DNA of 64,000 nucleotides, taken from assembly GCF_902833645.1 (NCBI RefSeq), contig NZ_CADFGE010000001.1, positions 992,001 to 1,056,000 on the forward strand, read 5' to 3'. A program made the translations under genes and the position numbers. The stretch comes from Paraburkholderia fungorum (GTDB taxonomy: Bacteria > Pseudomonadota > Gammaproteobacteria > Burkholderiales > Burkholderiaceae). A model generated the notes under the pieces. The model was not told the origin of the DNA. It searched no databases and saw only the letters and a list, made by a program, of their open reading frames with translations. This document shows, in pieces, positions 54,936 through 63,706 of this stretch (positions are counted from its first letter, which is position 1; the number at the start of each line of letters is the position of its first letter).

Positions 54936-55733
54936 ATGCGAAACCCAGAAGAATTGATCCGCGAGAGCGCAGCGCCCAAGGATTTCATTGCGGTGAGCTG
55001 GAATCTGCACAAAGGCCGCACACCGCTCGGTTTTCAGGCCTGGCAGGCCATGCAGCGCTGGGTTCAGTCGACCCGCGCGGACGCGTATTTTTTACAGGAA
55101 GCGATGGCGCGACGCATGCCCTCGCCGATGCTGGCGAGCAGTTTCGGCTCGCCGCTCGCCGATCCATTAAGCGATGTCTGGCATTGCCAGGCCACTGAGA
55201 TCGCACGCGCGGCCGAACTCGAAATTGCGCTTGGACCGAACGTGTTCAAGCCGTCATGGCGGCATGGCAATGCGATTCTGTCGCCGCATCCGCTCGACCT
55301 CGGCGGACGCTGGGATATCTCCGCGCACCGCTTCGAAAGGCGCGGGCTGCTGGTGGCGCGAGCCACCTTCGGCGGTCATTCGGTCACGCTGCTGTGCGCG
55401 CATCTCGCGCTCACGCGCTCGGCGCGCTTGCGGCAGATGAACTGGATCGCGCACTGGATCGCGAAAGAAGCACCGGACGGTCCGCTGGTGCTGGCCGGCG
55501 ACTTCAACGACTGGCGCAACGACTCTGTGCCGCTCTTCGCCGAACACGGTCTGCAGGAAGTGGCCACATTGCTCGGCGAATCCGCTCGCACGTTCCCGGC
55601 CTTCTCGCCAGCGCTCGCGCTCGACAAGATGTTCGTGCGTGGAATGCAACCGGTCGAATGGATCCAGCCGACGCAGGAAACCGCGTGGCTCTCGGATCAC
55701 CTGCCGTACATGGCGCGGTTGCGGGTGGAGTGA
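54936..55733 (+). CDS. Endonuclease/exonuclease/phosphatase-family protein (YbhP-like)
   Basis: 265 residues. FIAVSWNLHKG near 15-25 gives the Asn of the active site, YFLQEAM is near 51, GDFNDWRND near 189 has the catalytic Asp and Asn, and SDHLPYMARL ends the protein with the Asp-His pair. The pattern matches E. coli YbhP, encoded beside the cardiolipin synthase ClsB. No clsB gene is adjacent here. It probably cleaves a phosphodiester or phosphate, perhaps in lipids; the substrate is unknown. Confidence 0.88.
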   Translation: MRNPEELIRESAAPKDFIAVSWNLHKGRTPLGFQAWQAMQRWVQSTRADAYFLQEAMARRMPSPMLASSFGSPLADPLSDVWHCQATEIARAAELEIALGPNVFKPSWRHGNAILSPHPLDLGGRWDISAHRFERRGLLVARATFGGHSVTLLCAHLALTRSARLRQMNWIAHWIAKEAPDGPLVLAGDFNDWRNDSVPLFAEHGLQEVATLLGESARTFPAFSPALALDKMFVRGMQPVEWIQPTQETAWLSDHLPYMARLRVE

Positions 55734-55746
55734 GCCCCGCTCCGAA

Positions 55747-56736
55747 CTAGCCCTTGCGCGGCGTCCAGTTCAGCGCCGCGGCAATCTCCTCGCCTGGCTG
55801 CATCACGCAGCCGCCCACGTGCTCCCGCATGCCGACCGCGTTGAAACAATCGGTGGTGTTGGTCACCGGTTCCACGCACAGTTGCGTATCGTTGGCGGGC
55901 GCGAACACCACCATATGATTGAAGGGCGCGTCGGCGGTCATCGTCAATTGACGGTGTTCGTCGGGCCACGCAATCGTCGCCTCGCGCGACCAGTTGGCGA
56001 AGTTGTTGTCGAGCGCGAACGCATCCGGCGACATGCCGTGACGCAGCGCCTCGACCGCCGGGTGCGGACCGAGATGCGTGGGCAGCACGTCCGCGTCCGC
56101 GTGCCACATGCCTTGCACATTGGCGTAGACACGTGTCTGCGCAGTGCGCGGATAGTACGGATGATGGCCCATGCCGAACGGCATCGGCCGCTCACTCAGA
56201 TTCTGCGCGGACATCGCGATACGCAGCGCGCCGCCGATCAACTCGATGTGTTGCCGCGCGCGATAACGGAACGGCCAGTCACCGGGCCGCTGCGAATCCG
56301 GCTCGTGTTCGAAGTGCAACTCCACCGAGCGCTCCGTGCTCGCCCCTACCTGCCAGGGACTCCGCCACGCATTGCCGTGCAGCGCGTGCGCAAAACGCTT
56401 GTCACTGCCGTTCAGATCGACCGTGACGCCGCCGAACTGAAAGCGCGCGTCGCGAATCCGGTTGCAGTAGGGAAAAAGCGGGAAGCTCGCCATGCGCAGC
56501 GGATCGCGTTCGTCGAACGCTCCCTGCGTGGCTGGCCGCAGCCAGTGCAGCAGGCCTGCGGGCGTCGACTCGTAATAAGCTGCCAGCGCGCCGCCGATTT
56601 CAGGCGCGACCACCACGCGTGTGGCGCCTGAAGTCAGCGTGACAAGCGTCGGCGCGATCGCGGGGTCGTCGAGCCACGTGAGCTCGGTGAGTTCATGGCC
56701 GAAGGGCCGGACCGGATTCAAGGAAACGTCGCGCAT
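55747..56736 (-). CDS. Aldose 1-epimerase (mutarotase)
   Basis: 329 residues of the galactose-mutarotase fold. FPYCNRIRDARFQFGG near 92-107 gives the N-R motif, HALHGNAWRSPWQV near 123 gives the first catalytic His, and GHHPYYPRT near 195 gives the second; a Glu in the C-terminal third completes the site. It interconverts the alpha and beta anomers of a sugar. The start at 56736 is preferred over 56877, which lies across the promoter. Being divergent from a LacI gene and near a galactofuranose-type importer, it probably acts on the imported hexose. Confidence 0.9.
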   Translation of the reverse strand: MRDVSLNPVRPFGHELTELTWLDDPAIAPTLVTLTSGATRVVVAPEIGGALAAYYESTPAGLLHWLRPATQGAFDERDPLRMASFPLFPYCNRIRDARFQFGGVTVDLNGSDKRFAHALHGNAWRSPWQVGASTERSVELHFEHEPDSQRPGDWPFRYRARQHIELIGGALRIAMSAQNLSERPMPFGMGHHPYYPRTAQTRVYANVQGMWHADADVLPTHLGPHPAVEALRHGMSPDAFALDNNFANWSREATIAWPDEHRQLTMTADAPFNHMVVFAPANDTQLCVEPVTNTTDCFNAVGMREHVGGCVMQPGEEIAAALNWTPRKG

Positions 56737-56877
56737 GGTCAGAAAAGGCCGGGCCTCAGGCGGATGGCGGCATGAACGCCCATCAATGTCTCCTATGGCA
56801 TGCCGCGCACAGCGCGCAGCCGGCGAACCATCAAGGTTCGCGCGACCGAGAATCGCACGCCAAAGCACATCGGTCAA

Positions 56878-56891
56878 TATTATTAGTAATA
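56878..56891. promoter_or_regulatory. Candidate LacI-family operator, epimerase side
   Basis: TATTATTAGTAATA, palindromic with arms TATTA and TAATA. It is 142 bp upstream of the epimerase start. The same motif recurs before the regulator and before the ABC transporter. Confidence 0.65.
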
Positions 56892-56966
56892 AATTTGTCT
56901 AATTTGACCCGTCCACGTGCTGCTAGAAGCTCCCAAATGGCGGGTTAGCGCGCGTTGCTGCGTGCA

Positions 56967-56980
56967 TATTATTAGTGGTA
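56967..56980. promoter_or_regulatory. Candidate LacI-family operator, regulator side
   Basis: TATTATTAGTGGTA, sharing the first ten bases with the epimerase-side site. It lies 65-78 bp before the regulator ATG, consistent with autoregulation. Confidence 0.65.
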
Positions 56981-57044
56981 CCGTCGCACCACGAATGCCA
57001 CCGGCATGCCCCTGTTTTTGCGCCGCTGCAACGCGGCCCGCACA

Positions 57045-58127
57045 ATGAAAAAATCGACTCAACGCCGTCCGACCATGACCGACATCGCCAAGCTCACCGG
57101 CGTGTCGCAATCCACGGTCTCGCTGGTCCTGAACAACGCGACCGGCGCAAAATTCTCCGAGACCACCCGCAACAAGGTGCTGAAGGCCGCGCACGACCTC
57201 GGCTACCGGCTTTCGCTGCGCGAGCCGGTGTCGGCTTCGAACGACGAGCGCAACCTGATCGTCTATCTGGCCGACGAGATCTCCACCAGTCCACATCCGG
57301 TCGTCAACATCGACGGCGCGCGCGATGTGGCTTATGCAAACGGCAAGATGCTGGCCGTCTACTCGACGCACGGCAACGCCGACATCGAAAAGCAGGTGCT
57401 CGACGCCACACTGTCAAACCCGCACGTATTCGGCGTGATCTACGCGACCGTCTACACCCGCAAGGTCACACTGCCCACGGCGCTCTCGCAGGTGCCCACC
57501 GTATTGCTGAACTGCTATACGAGCGAAAGCGCGGTGTCGTCGGTGGTGCCCGCCGAGGTCGCGGGCGGCCATCTGGCGACCGACTATCTGCTGCAGGCGG
57601 GACATCGGCGGATCGGCTACATCAACGGCGAGCCGTGGCAGGACGCCTCGAAAGACCGTCTGAAGGGCTATCGCACCGCCCTCGCCACCGCCGATCTGCC
57701 GTTCGCGCCGGAACTGGTGCGCGACGGCGACTGGAGTTCGGGGCTCGGCTTCGAAATGACCCTCTCCCTGATGCGCGAAGCCCATCCGCCGACCGCGATC
57801 TTCTGCGCCAACGACCTGACCGCGCTGGGTGCGATCGAAGCGCTCAAGCAACTCGGCCTGCGCGTGCCCGAAGACATTTCCGTGCTCGGCTACGACGACC
57901 AGGAAATTGCCCGTCACACGCATCCGCCGCTGTCGACGGTGGTGCTGCCGAACTATGAACTGGGACGCTGGGCCGTCGAAACCTTGCTGCAGGAAGAACA
58001 CAACCGCGCGGCCGGCGCACCGGTGCGGCACCGGCTGGTGAAACTCGACGGACCGCTCATCGAGCGCGGCTCGGTCAGGGTAATTACCGAGGCAAAAAAG
58101 CCGGCAATTAATATTATTAGTGATTGA
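57045..58127 (+). CDS. LacI-family transcriptional regulator
   Basis: 360 residues. The N-terminal LacI helix-turn-helix (TMTDIAKLTGVSQSTVSLVLNN, about 10-31) with the hinge-like VLKAAHDLGYRL is followed by a periplasmic-binding-protein-like effector domain (ANDLTALGAIEALKQLGLRVPEDISVLGYDDQEIARH). The ATG at 57045 is the one giving the standard start. The same motif precedes this gene, the epimerase and the ABC transporter, so it probably represses all three until its sugar ligand appears. The last residues overlap the third motif copy. Confidence 0.93.
   Translation: MKKSTQRRPTMTDIAKLTGVSQSTVSLVLNNATGAKFSETTRNKVLKAAHDLGYRLSLREPVSASNDERNLIVYLADEISTSPHPVVNIDGARDVAYANGKMLAVYSTHGNADIEKQVLDATLSNPHVFGVIYATVYTRKVTLPTALSQVPTVLLNCYTSESAVSSVVPAEVAGGHLATDYLLQAGHRRIGYINGEPWQDASKDRLKGYRTALATADLPFAPELVRDGDWSSGLGFEMTLSLMREAHPPTAIFCANDLTALGAIEALKQLGLRVPEDISVLGYDDQEIARHTHPPLSTVVLPNYELGRWAVETLLQEEHNRAAGAPVRHRLVKLDGPLIERGSVRVITEAKKPAINIISD
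58112..58125. promoter_or_regulatory. Candidate LacI-family operator, ABC transporter side
   Basis: TATTATTAGTGATT, sharing ten bases with the other two sites, placed over the last codons of the regulator gene and 114-127 bp before the binding-protein start. A near-reverse version (GATAATAATTCTCGA) follows at 58130. Confidence 0.6.
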
Positions 58128-58238
58128 CCGATAATAATTCTCGATGAAATAATCGGCACGTGCGGTCGGGGTGAAGCAACCCCGCCGCCAGGAGAAACAC
58201 TAAAAGCAAATACATCTCATCGGTACTGGAGGAAGACA

Positions 58239-59258
58239 ATGGCGTCGCTCAACACGCAGTCGCGCAAGCACGTGCGCAAGCAACAGATTCGTCCGCTGGC
58301 AGGTTCGCTGCTGGCTCTGGCAATCGGGTTCGGCGTCGCCACTGCGCACGCCGACGACGCGTTGCCGAAGTTGCCCAACAAGACCCCGCTGAAAGTCGGC
58401 TTCGCGCAGACCGAAAGCAACAATCCGTGGCGTCTCGCGGAGACCAAGAGCTTCAAGGACGTCGCCGCGAAGTGCGGCTGGCAACTGGTCATGACCGACG
58501 CCAACAGCTCGAACGCGAAACAGGTATCGGATATCCAGAACATGATCGCGCAGCACGTCGATCTGCTGGTGTTCCCGCCGCGCGAAGAAAAGCCGCTCGC
58601 GCCGGTCGTGCTGCAGGCCAAGAAGGCCGGCATTCCGGTAATCCTGGTCGACCGCGACGTCGACCAGTCGGTCGCCAAGGCGGGCCGCGACTACATCACC
58701 TTCATCGGCTCCGACTTCATCGATCAGGGCCATCGGGCCGCCAACTGGCTGGTCAAGGCCACCGGCGGCAAGGCGAAGATCATCGAACTCGAAGGCACCA
58801 CCGGCGCGTCGGCTGCGAACGATCGCAAGAAGGGCTTCGACGAAGTCATCGCGAAGAATCCAGGCATGACGATCATCGCCTCGCAAAGCGGCGACTTCGC
58901 GCGCGACAAGGGACGTCAGGTCATGGAAACGCTGTTGCAGGCACATCCCGACGTGACCGCCGTCTACGCGCATAACGACGAAATGGCGCTCGGCGCGATC
59001 GCCGCGATCAAGGCGGCCGGCAAGCAGCCGGGCAAGGACATCCAGATCGTCACGATCGACGGCACCAAGGGCGGCATGGATGCAATCGCCGCCGGTGAAC
59101 TCGGCGCAAGCGTGCAATCGAGCCCGTTCTTCGGCCCGCTCGCCTGCGACGTCGCCCAGCGTTACGCGAAGGGCGAAAAGATCCCGACCTGGGTCAAGGT
59201 GTCGGACCGCTTCTACGACAAGAGCAACGTGCAGCAGAACATGCAGTACGGCTATTGA
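58239..59258 (+). CDS. ytfQ: Sugar ABC transporter periplasmic binding protein, YtfQ-like (galactofuranose type)
   Basis: 339 residues. GGAGG lies before the ATG. The signal peptide ends near AHA (residue 37), and the mature protein begins KVGFAQTESNNPWRLAETKS, which parallels E. coli YtfQ (VGFSQVGSESGWRAAE), with GTTGASAANDRKKGF and SQSGDFARDKGRQVMETLL also matching. The terminal QYGY resembles NMGY of YtfQ. It should capture a hexofuranose, probably galactofuranose, for the transporter encoded downstream. The ATPase gene follows after 375 bp rather than directly. Confidence 0.85.
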   Translation: MASLNTQSRKHVRKQQIRPLAGSLLALAIGFGVATAHADDALPKLPNKTPLKVGFAQTESNNPWRLAETKSFKDVAAKCGWQLVMTDANSSNAKQVSDIQNMIAQHVDLLVFPPREEKPLAPVVLQAKKAGIPVILVDRDVDQSVAKAGRDYITFIGSDFIDQGHRAANWLVKATGGKAKIIELEGTTGASAANDRKKGFDEVIAKNPGMTIIASQSGDFARDKGRQVMETLLQAHPDVTAVYAHNDEMALGAIAAIKAAGKQPGKDIQIVTIDGTKGGMDAIAAGELGASVQSSPFFGPLACDVAQRYAKGEKIPTWVKVSDRFYDKSNVQQNMQYGY

Positions 59259-59633
59259 TACGCGGCTATTGATCGACAGGCGCGCCGTCGTACACGCGGT
59301 TATGCAGCTTGAGGACTATGCCTGAACGGCGTGGCCCACGCGCTCCATACCGCGCGGCAAGCCTCTTCAGGGCAGTGCCCGCAGGACGTCCCCGCTCCGG
59401 ATCAGTCTCCTCGGGGAGCGGGTGGCGAGAAGGGTTCGGAGCGACGCGCTCGTGGCAGCACGGGTCGTCGCTTCGCTTTTCATGAGCCGCCGCTTGACTT
59501 TGGTGCGGCGTAATATGGTTCGGCGAGACCGTCGGCATAGCGCCCGAACGAATGGTCACAGCGGCTCACATGTGCGTCCCACGCTGCAAGCTCAGCCGGC
59601 ACGTGAAGCAGCACACGCATCAGGAGGACATCC
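59259..59633. other. 375 bp gap between binding protein and ATPase genes
   Basis: No convincing gene. CCCGCTCC (59388) and GGAGCGGG (59415) can pair with a loop of about 16 bases; no T tract follows, so it may set the ratio of binding protein to ATPase by partial 3' protection rather than stop transcription. A separate promoter for the ATPase gene is possible. No family-specific sequence was recognised. Confidence 0.5.
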
Positions 59634-61268
59634 GTGACGGAATCCGGCACGCAGACGCCACACGCCCCCCTCACCCGCACGCCGCTACTGGAGATGCAGG
59701 ATATCGGCATCAGCTTCGGCGGCGTACCCGCGCTGCGCAGCGCCAAGCTGAGCGTGGCGGCCGGCGAAGTGCACGCGCTGATCGGCCAGAACGGCGCCGG
59801 CAAATCGACCATGATCAAGATCCTGACCGGCGCTTATCGGCGCGGCTCGGGCAGCGTGAGCTTCGAAGGCCGCGAAGTCGATTTCCGCACCCCGAAACAG
59901 GCACGCGAAGCGGGCATCAGCACCATCTATCAGGAGATCAACCTGGTGCCGTTTCGCTCCGTGGCGGAGAACATTTTCCTCGGCCGTGAGCCGCGCCGTT
60001 TCGGTCTGATCGACTGGCGCGCGGTGCATACGCGCGCCGCCGCCCTGCTCGAATCGTTCGGCTTGCAGATCGATGTGAAGAAACCGGTCGGCCGCTATTC
60101 GACCGCGATCCAGCAGATGGTGGCGCTGGCGCGCGCCGTCTCGTCGGATGCGAAGATGGTCATCATGGACGAGTCCACCTCGTCGCTCGATGAACGCGAA
60201 GTGGAACTGCTCTTCACCGTGGTGCGCAAGCTGCGCGACGACGGCCGCGCGGTGATCTTCGTCTCGCACCGGCTCGATGAACTGTACGCGCTGTGCGACC
60301 GCGTCACCGTGATGCGCGACGGCCAGACGGTCGTGCAAAGCACGATGGCGGAGATGGACAAGCTGCAACTCGTCACGACGATGCTCGGCCGCACCCTCGC
60401 CGCCGTCGTGCAGGAAGATGCCGCCGCGCGCGAGGCGAATCTCGCGCGGCGCGGCAAGCAGGCGATCGCCGCGGTGCATCTGGGCACGCATCCCAAGGTG
60501 AGCGATGTGTCGCTCGAAGTGCATGCGGGCGAGGCGGTCGGTCTCGCGGGCCTGCTCGGCTCGGGCCGCACCGAAACCATGCGCCTGATGTTCGGCGCCG
60601 ATCCGCTTGAACAAGGCTCGTTGTCGATTGGCGGCGAGGCGGTGGCATTGAAATCACCACAGGATGCCATCGCGCGCGGCCTCGCATACCTCACCGAGGA
60701 CCGCAAGGCCGAAGGCATCGTTCCCGAACTCTCGGTGCGCGACAACCTCACGCTCGTCTGCTTGCGCGCGCTGGCGAAGAACGGCGTGGTGGACGTGAAG
60801 AAACAGCAGGCGATTGTCGGGCGTTTCATCGCGTCGCTCGGCATCAAGCTGCGCTCGGCCGATCAGCCGATTCGCGAATTGTCCGGAGGTAATCAGCAGA
60901 AGGTCCTGCTCGCCCGCTGGCTCGCCGCTGAGCCTTCGCTGCTGCTGCTCGACGAGCCGACGCGCGGCATCGACGTCGGCGCGAAAGCCGACGTCGCGAA
61001 GATCGTGCGCGAACTGCGCGATGCGGGCCTTGCCGTGCTGCTGTCCGCTTCCGAGCTCGAGGAACTGACCGCCGTGGCCGACCGCGCGGTGGTGATCCGC
61101 GACGGCCGCACGGTCGCCGAACTGAACGGCGCCGACATGAGCGAGACCGCGATCATGGACGCCATCGCCTACGGCAGCGACGGCCAGTCGCAACTGGTCG
61201 AAGCCGCGCAAACGGCAAACGCCGCCCATATCGAAGACGCGTTGGAGGGCGACCGTCATGGCGCTTAA
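59634..61268 (+). CDS. ytfR: Sugar ABC transporter ATP-binding protein, YtfR-like, duplicated ATPase
   Basis: 544 residues with two ATP-binding cassettes. The first has Walker A GQNGAGKST (near 48-56); the second lacks a canonical one (GLLGSGRTE) but has ELSGGNQQKVLLARWL near 420-435 and LLLDEPTRGIDVGAK near 440, a normal Walker B. This duplicated layout is standard for the ribose/galactose-type transporters. It starts at a GTG after AGGAGG. It overlaps the first permease gene by 11 bases. Confidence 0.92.
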   Translation: MTESGTQTPHAPLTRTPLLEMQDIGISFGGVPALRSAKLSVAAGEVHALIGQNGAGKSTMIKILTGAYRRGSGSVSFEGREVDFRTPKQAREAGISTIYQEINLVPFRSVAENIFLGREPRRFGLIDWRAVHTRAAALLESFGLQIDVKKPVGRYSTAIQQMVALARAVSSDAKMVIMDESTSSLDEREVELLFTVVRKLRDDGRAVIFVSHRLDELYALCDRVTVMRDGQTVVQSTMAEMDKLQLVTTMLGRTLAAVVQEDAAAREANLARRGKQAIAAVHLGTHPKVSDVSLEVHAGEAVGLAGLLGSGRTETMRLMFGADPLEQGSLSIGGEAVALKSPQDAIARGLAYLTEDRKAEGIVPELSVRDNLTLVCLRALAKNGVVDVKKQQAIVGRFIASLGIKLRSADQPIRELSGGNQQKVLLARWLAAEPSLLLLDEPTRGIDVGAKADVAKIVRELRDAGLAVLLSASELEELTAVADRAVVIRDGRTVAELNGADMSETAIMDAIAYGSDGQSQLVEAAQTANAAHIEDALEGDRHGA

Positions 61269-62301
61269 GTTGCACACCGAGTCGTTGCATACGCAGCCCA
61301 CCCAAGCCTCGCAGCCGATACCGCTGCCGGATAACGCAGCGCCGCGCGCCACGGCGGCCTCGACAGTGAAGAAATGGCGGCACCTCGCCATGCAACGCGA
61401 AGTGATCGTGCTGCTCGCGATGGTGCTGTTCAATCTGATCTTCACCCCGCACTTCTGGTCGCTGCAAACCTTCAACGTCAACATGACGCAGGTGGTGACG
61501 ATCGTGATCGTCGGCATCGGCATGACGCTGGTGGTGGCGACCGGCGGCATCGACCTATCGGTGGGCGCGTCGATGGCGATCTCGGGCGCGCTCGCACCGA
61601 TGCTGTTCCTGAACATTCCCGGACCGGGCGGCATTGCGCTCGCGTTCGTGCTGCCGGTGCTGGCGGCAGCCGCGTGCGGCGTCTTCAACGGCTTGCTGGT
61701 GACGAGGCTATCGGTCCAGCCGATTGTCGCGACGCTGGTGCTGTTCATCGCCGGGCGCGGCATCGCCCAGGTCGTCACCGACGGCAGCCTGCAGGCGTTC
61801 AATACGCCCGCCTTCCAGTGGATCGCCCTGGGCAAGGTCGCCGGCGTGCCGTTTCAGGTATTGCTGATGCTCGCGCTGGTCGTGCTGTTCGCATGGATCG
61901 TGCGCAAAACGCTGTTCGGCCAGTATCTGCTGATCACCGGCGGCAACGAAAAGGCCGCCTACCTGTGCGGGGTGCCGACGGCCAACGTGAAGCTCATCGC
62001 CTACACGCTATGCGCCGCGCTTGCGGGGCTGGCCGGGCTGATCTCGATCTCGGTGAATTCGTCGTCGGATGCGAACGTGGTGGGACTCGGCGTCGAACTC
62101 GACGCGATCGCCGCGGTGGCGGTCGGCGGCACGGCGCTGACGGGTGGCAAGGCGTACATCGGCGGCACGCTGATCGGCGCGCTGATCATCCAGATGCTGC
62201 GCTATACGCTGCTCGCGCACGGCATTCCCGACGCGGCAGCGCTGGTGGTGAAAGCCGGCATCATCATCGCGGCGGTTTATGTGCAGCGGCGCTCACGGTA
62301 A
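61258..62301 (+). CDS. ytfT: Sugar ABC transporter permease, YtfT-like
   Basis: 347 residues. An N-terminal cytosolic extension of about 40 residues precedes about nine hydrophobic segments. MTLVVATGGIDLSVGASMAISGALA near 90 and the ISVNSSSDANVVGLGVELDAIAAVAVGGTALTGGK segment near 265 are the conserved ribose-type permease motif. It pairs with the second permease to form the membrane channel of the importer. The start overlaps the ATPase gene. Confidence 0.9.
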   Translation: MALKLHTESLHTQPTQASQPIPLPDNAAPRATAASTVKKWRHLAMQREVIVLLAMVLFNLIFTPHFWSLQTFNVNMTQVVTIVIVGIGMTLVVATGGIDLSVGASMAISGALAPMLFLNIPGPGGIALAFVLPVLAAAACGVFNGLLVTRLSVQPIVATLVLFIAGRGIAQVVTDGSLQAFNTPAFQWIALGKVAGVPFQVLLMLALVVLFAWIVRKTLFGQYLLITGGNEKAAYLCGVPTANVKLIAYTLCAALAGLAGLISISVNSSSDANVVGLGVELDAIAAVAVGGTALTGGKAYIGGTLIGALIIQMLRYTLLAHGIPDAAALVVKAGIIIAAVYVQRRSR

Positions 62302-62322
62302 GACACTTCCGGATTCGATGCG

Positions 62323-63282
62323 ATGAAAAAGAACCTCCCCATCCTGATCGCCCTCGTCGCGCTCGTCGTGCTCGGCCTCGTGCGTTACGACCATTTCGGT
62401 TCGGCCTACAACATCACCTCGTTCTGGCGCTACAACTCGATGTTCGCGCTGATCTCGATCGGCATGGCCTTCGTCATCATCACGGGCGGGATCGATTTGT
62501 CGGTCGGCACGGTGGCCGCTCTGGCCAGCGTCGTCGCCGCGTTGACCAGCGTGTACGGCGGCTGGGTCGCCGTTCTGGCCGGTTGTGCGGCGGGCGTGGC
62601 CGTCGGCGTGCTCAACGGTCTGATCATCACGCGACTGAAAATCCTGCCCTTCATCGTGACGCTCGCCACCAGTCTCGGCGCGCACGGCGTCGCGCTGCTG
62701 CTCGGCAAGAACGATGCTGTGTCGATTGCCGCCGACTCGAACTTCGGCAACTTCGGTCAAGGCGATCTGTTCGGCCTGCCGATCCCGGGGATTGTGGCGG
62801 TGGTGGCGGCGGTAGCCGGCTGGCTCGCGCTGCGCAGCACGCGCTTCGGGCGGCATTCGCTGGCCATCGGCGGCAGCGACGAAGCGGCGCGGCTGATGGG
62901 CCTGAACGTCGACCGCACGCTGGTGATGGCTTACGCAGTCAGCGGCCTGCTCGCCGGCATGGCCGGCGTCATCCTCGCCGCGCAGTTCGGCGCGGGACAG
63001 CCGAACGAAGGCGTCGGCTGGGAATTGTTCGCGATCTCGGCGGTGGTGCTCGGCGGCACTTTGCTCACCGGTGGCGAAGGCTCGATTGCGATGACGATCG
63101 CCGGTGTGCTGCTGCTCGGACTGGTGTTCAATCTGCTGAATTTCGAGAATGGGCTTGGGTTCATCAGCCTTTCGGCGTACTGGCAATCCGTGATTCGCGG
63201 GGTTTTCCTGCTGCTGGTGATCGTGCTGCAGGCAAGGGTCCTGAAGCAGCGCGGCAAGAAGCGTGTGACGGCCCCGGCCTGA
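62323..63282 (+). CDS. yjfF: Sugar ABC transporter permease, YjfF-like
   Basis: 319 residues and about nine hydrophobic segments. FVIITGGIDLSVGTVAALAS near 48 and AISAVVLGGTLLTGGEGSIAMTIAG near 240 are the paired-permease motifs. Order binding protein, ATPase, permease, permease is the same as E. coli ytfQRT-yjfF. It starts 21 bases after the previous gene. No isomerase or kinase for galactose is in this operon, so the imported sugar is processed elsewhere, possibly helped by the divergent mutarotase. Confidence 0.88.
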   Translation: MKKNLPILIALVALVVLGLVRYDHFGSAYNITSFWRYNSMFALISIGMAFVIITGGIDLSVGTVAALASVVAALTSVYGGWVAVLAGCAAGVAVGVLNGLIITRLKILPFIVTLATSLGAHGVALLLGKNDAVSIAADSNFGNFGQGDLFGLPIPGIVAVVAAVAGWLALRSTRFGRHSLAIGGSDEAARLMGLNVDRTLVMAYAVSGLLAGMAGVILAAQFGAGQPNEGVGWELFAISAVVLGGTLLTGGEGSIAMTIAGVLLLGLVFNLLNFENGLGFISLSAYWQSVIRGVFLLLVIVLQARVLKQRGKKRVTAPA

Positions 63283-63706
63283 CCGGCGACGCGCCGCGCG
63301 CGGTGCTTTGCCAGTTTTATCAGCAGGGTCAATGCTGCGGTGCACGGCAGGTTTCGGTATCATCCTGAAAATGTTGCCCGCGCGGCGCGCCTATCCGGCG
63401 CATGCCGGACAACCGGTGGCAGCCGCCCAGCGCGGTTTGCGCCCGTCGCCGTACCCCTGCTGAAGCGCGGATACCACCACGCCAACGTACTTCGTGGCGC
63501 CAATCGTGACTACTGCCGGCGCCGCCGCTTCCAGGTCCGGTAATCCGCTTCACCGCGCTAAACCGCCGCGCCGCAGCCCTCTGGCAGCGAGCGCGGTAAA
63601 ATAGCAGATTGCGCGTGATTCCCGAGCTCGGGTTAGCGCAGCATTGCCCTTGCCGTGCCGGCCGGCTCTAACGACTGGCCGCCTTTTTCGCACTATCCAA
63701 GAAGCC
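63283..63706. other. 424 bp region upstream of the ferredoxin reductase gene
   Basis: No convincing gene. GGTAAAATAGCAG near 63596 could be a promoter element before the reductase start. CCGAGCTCGG at 63622 is a short palindrome. Nothing else was recognised. Confidence 0.45.

Larger units (their letters stand above)
56737..57044. other. Divergent intergenic region between aldose epimerase and LacI regulator
   Basis: A 308 bp region with two copies of TATTATTAGT, one near each gene, listed separately. No other gene is visible. The AT-rich patch around 56876-56910 probably holds the epimerase promoter and that around 56966 the regulator's. Confidence 0.6.

Noticed and set aside
61374..63368. 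Plus-strand 664-codon frame over both permease genes
   Set aside because: It is out of frame with two clear permease genes and has no family motif.
63329..63553. Small minus-strand frame before fpr
   Set aside because: Gly/Arg-rich shadow with no ribosome binding site and no resemblance to a known protein.
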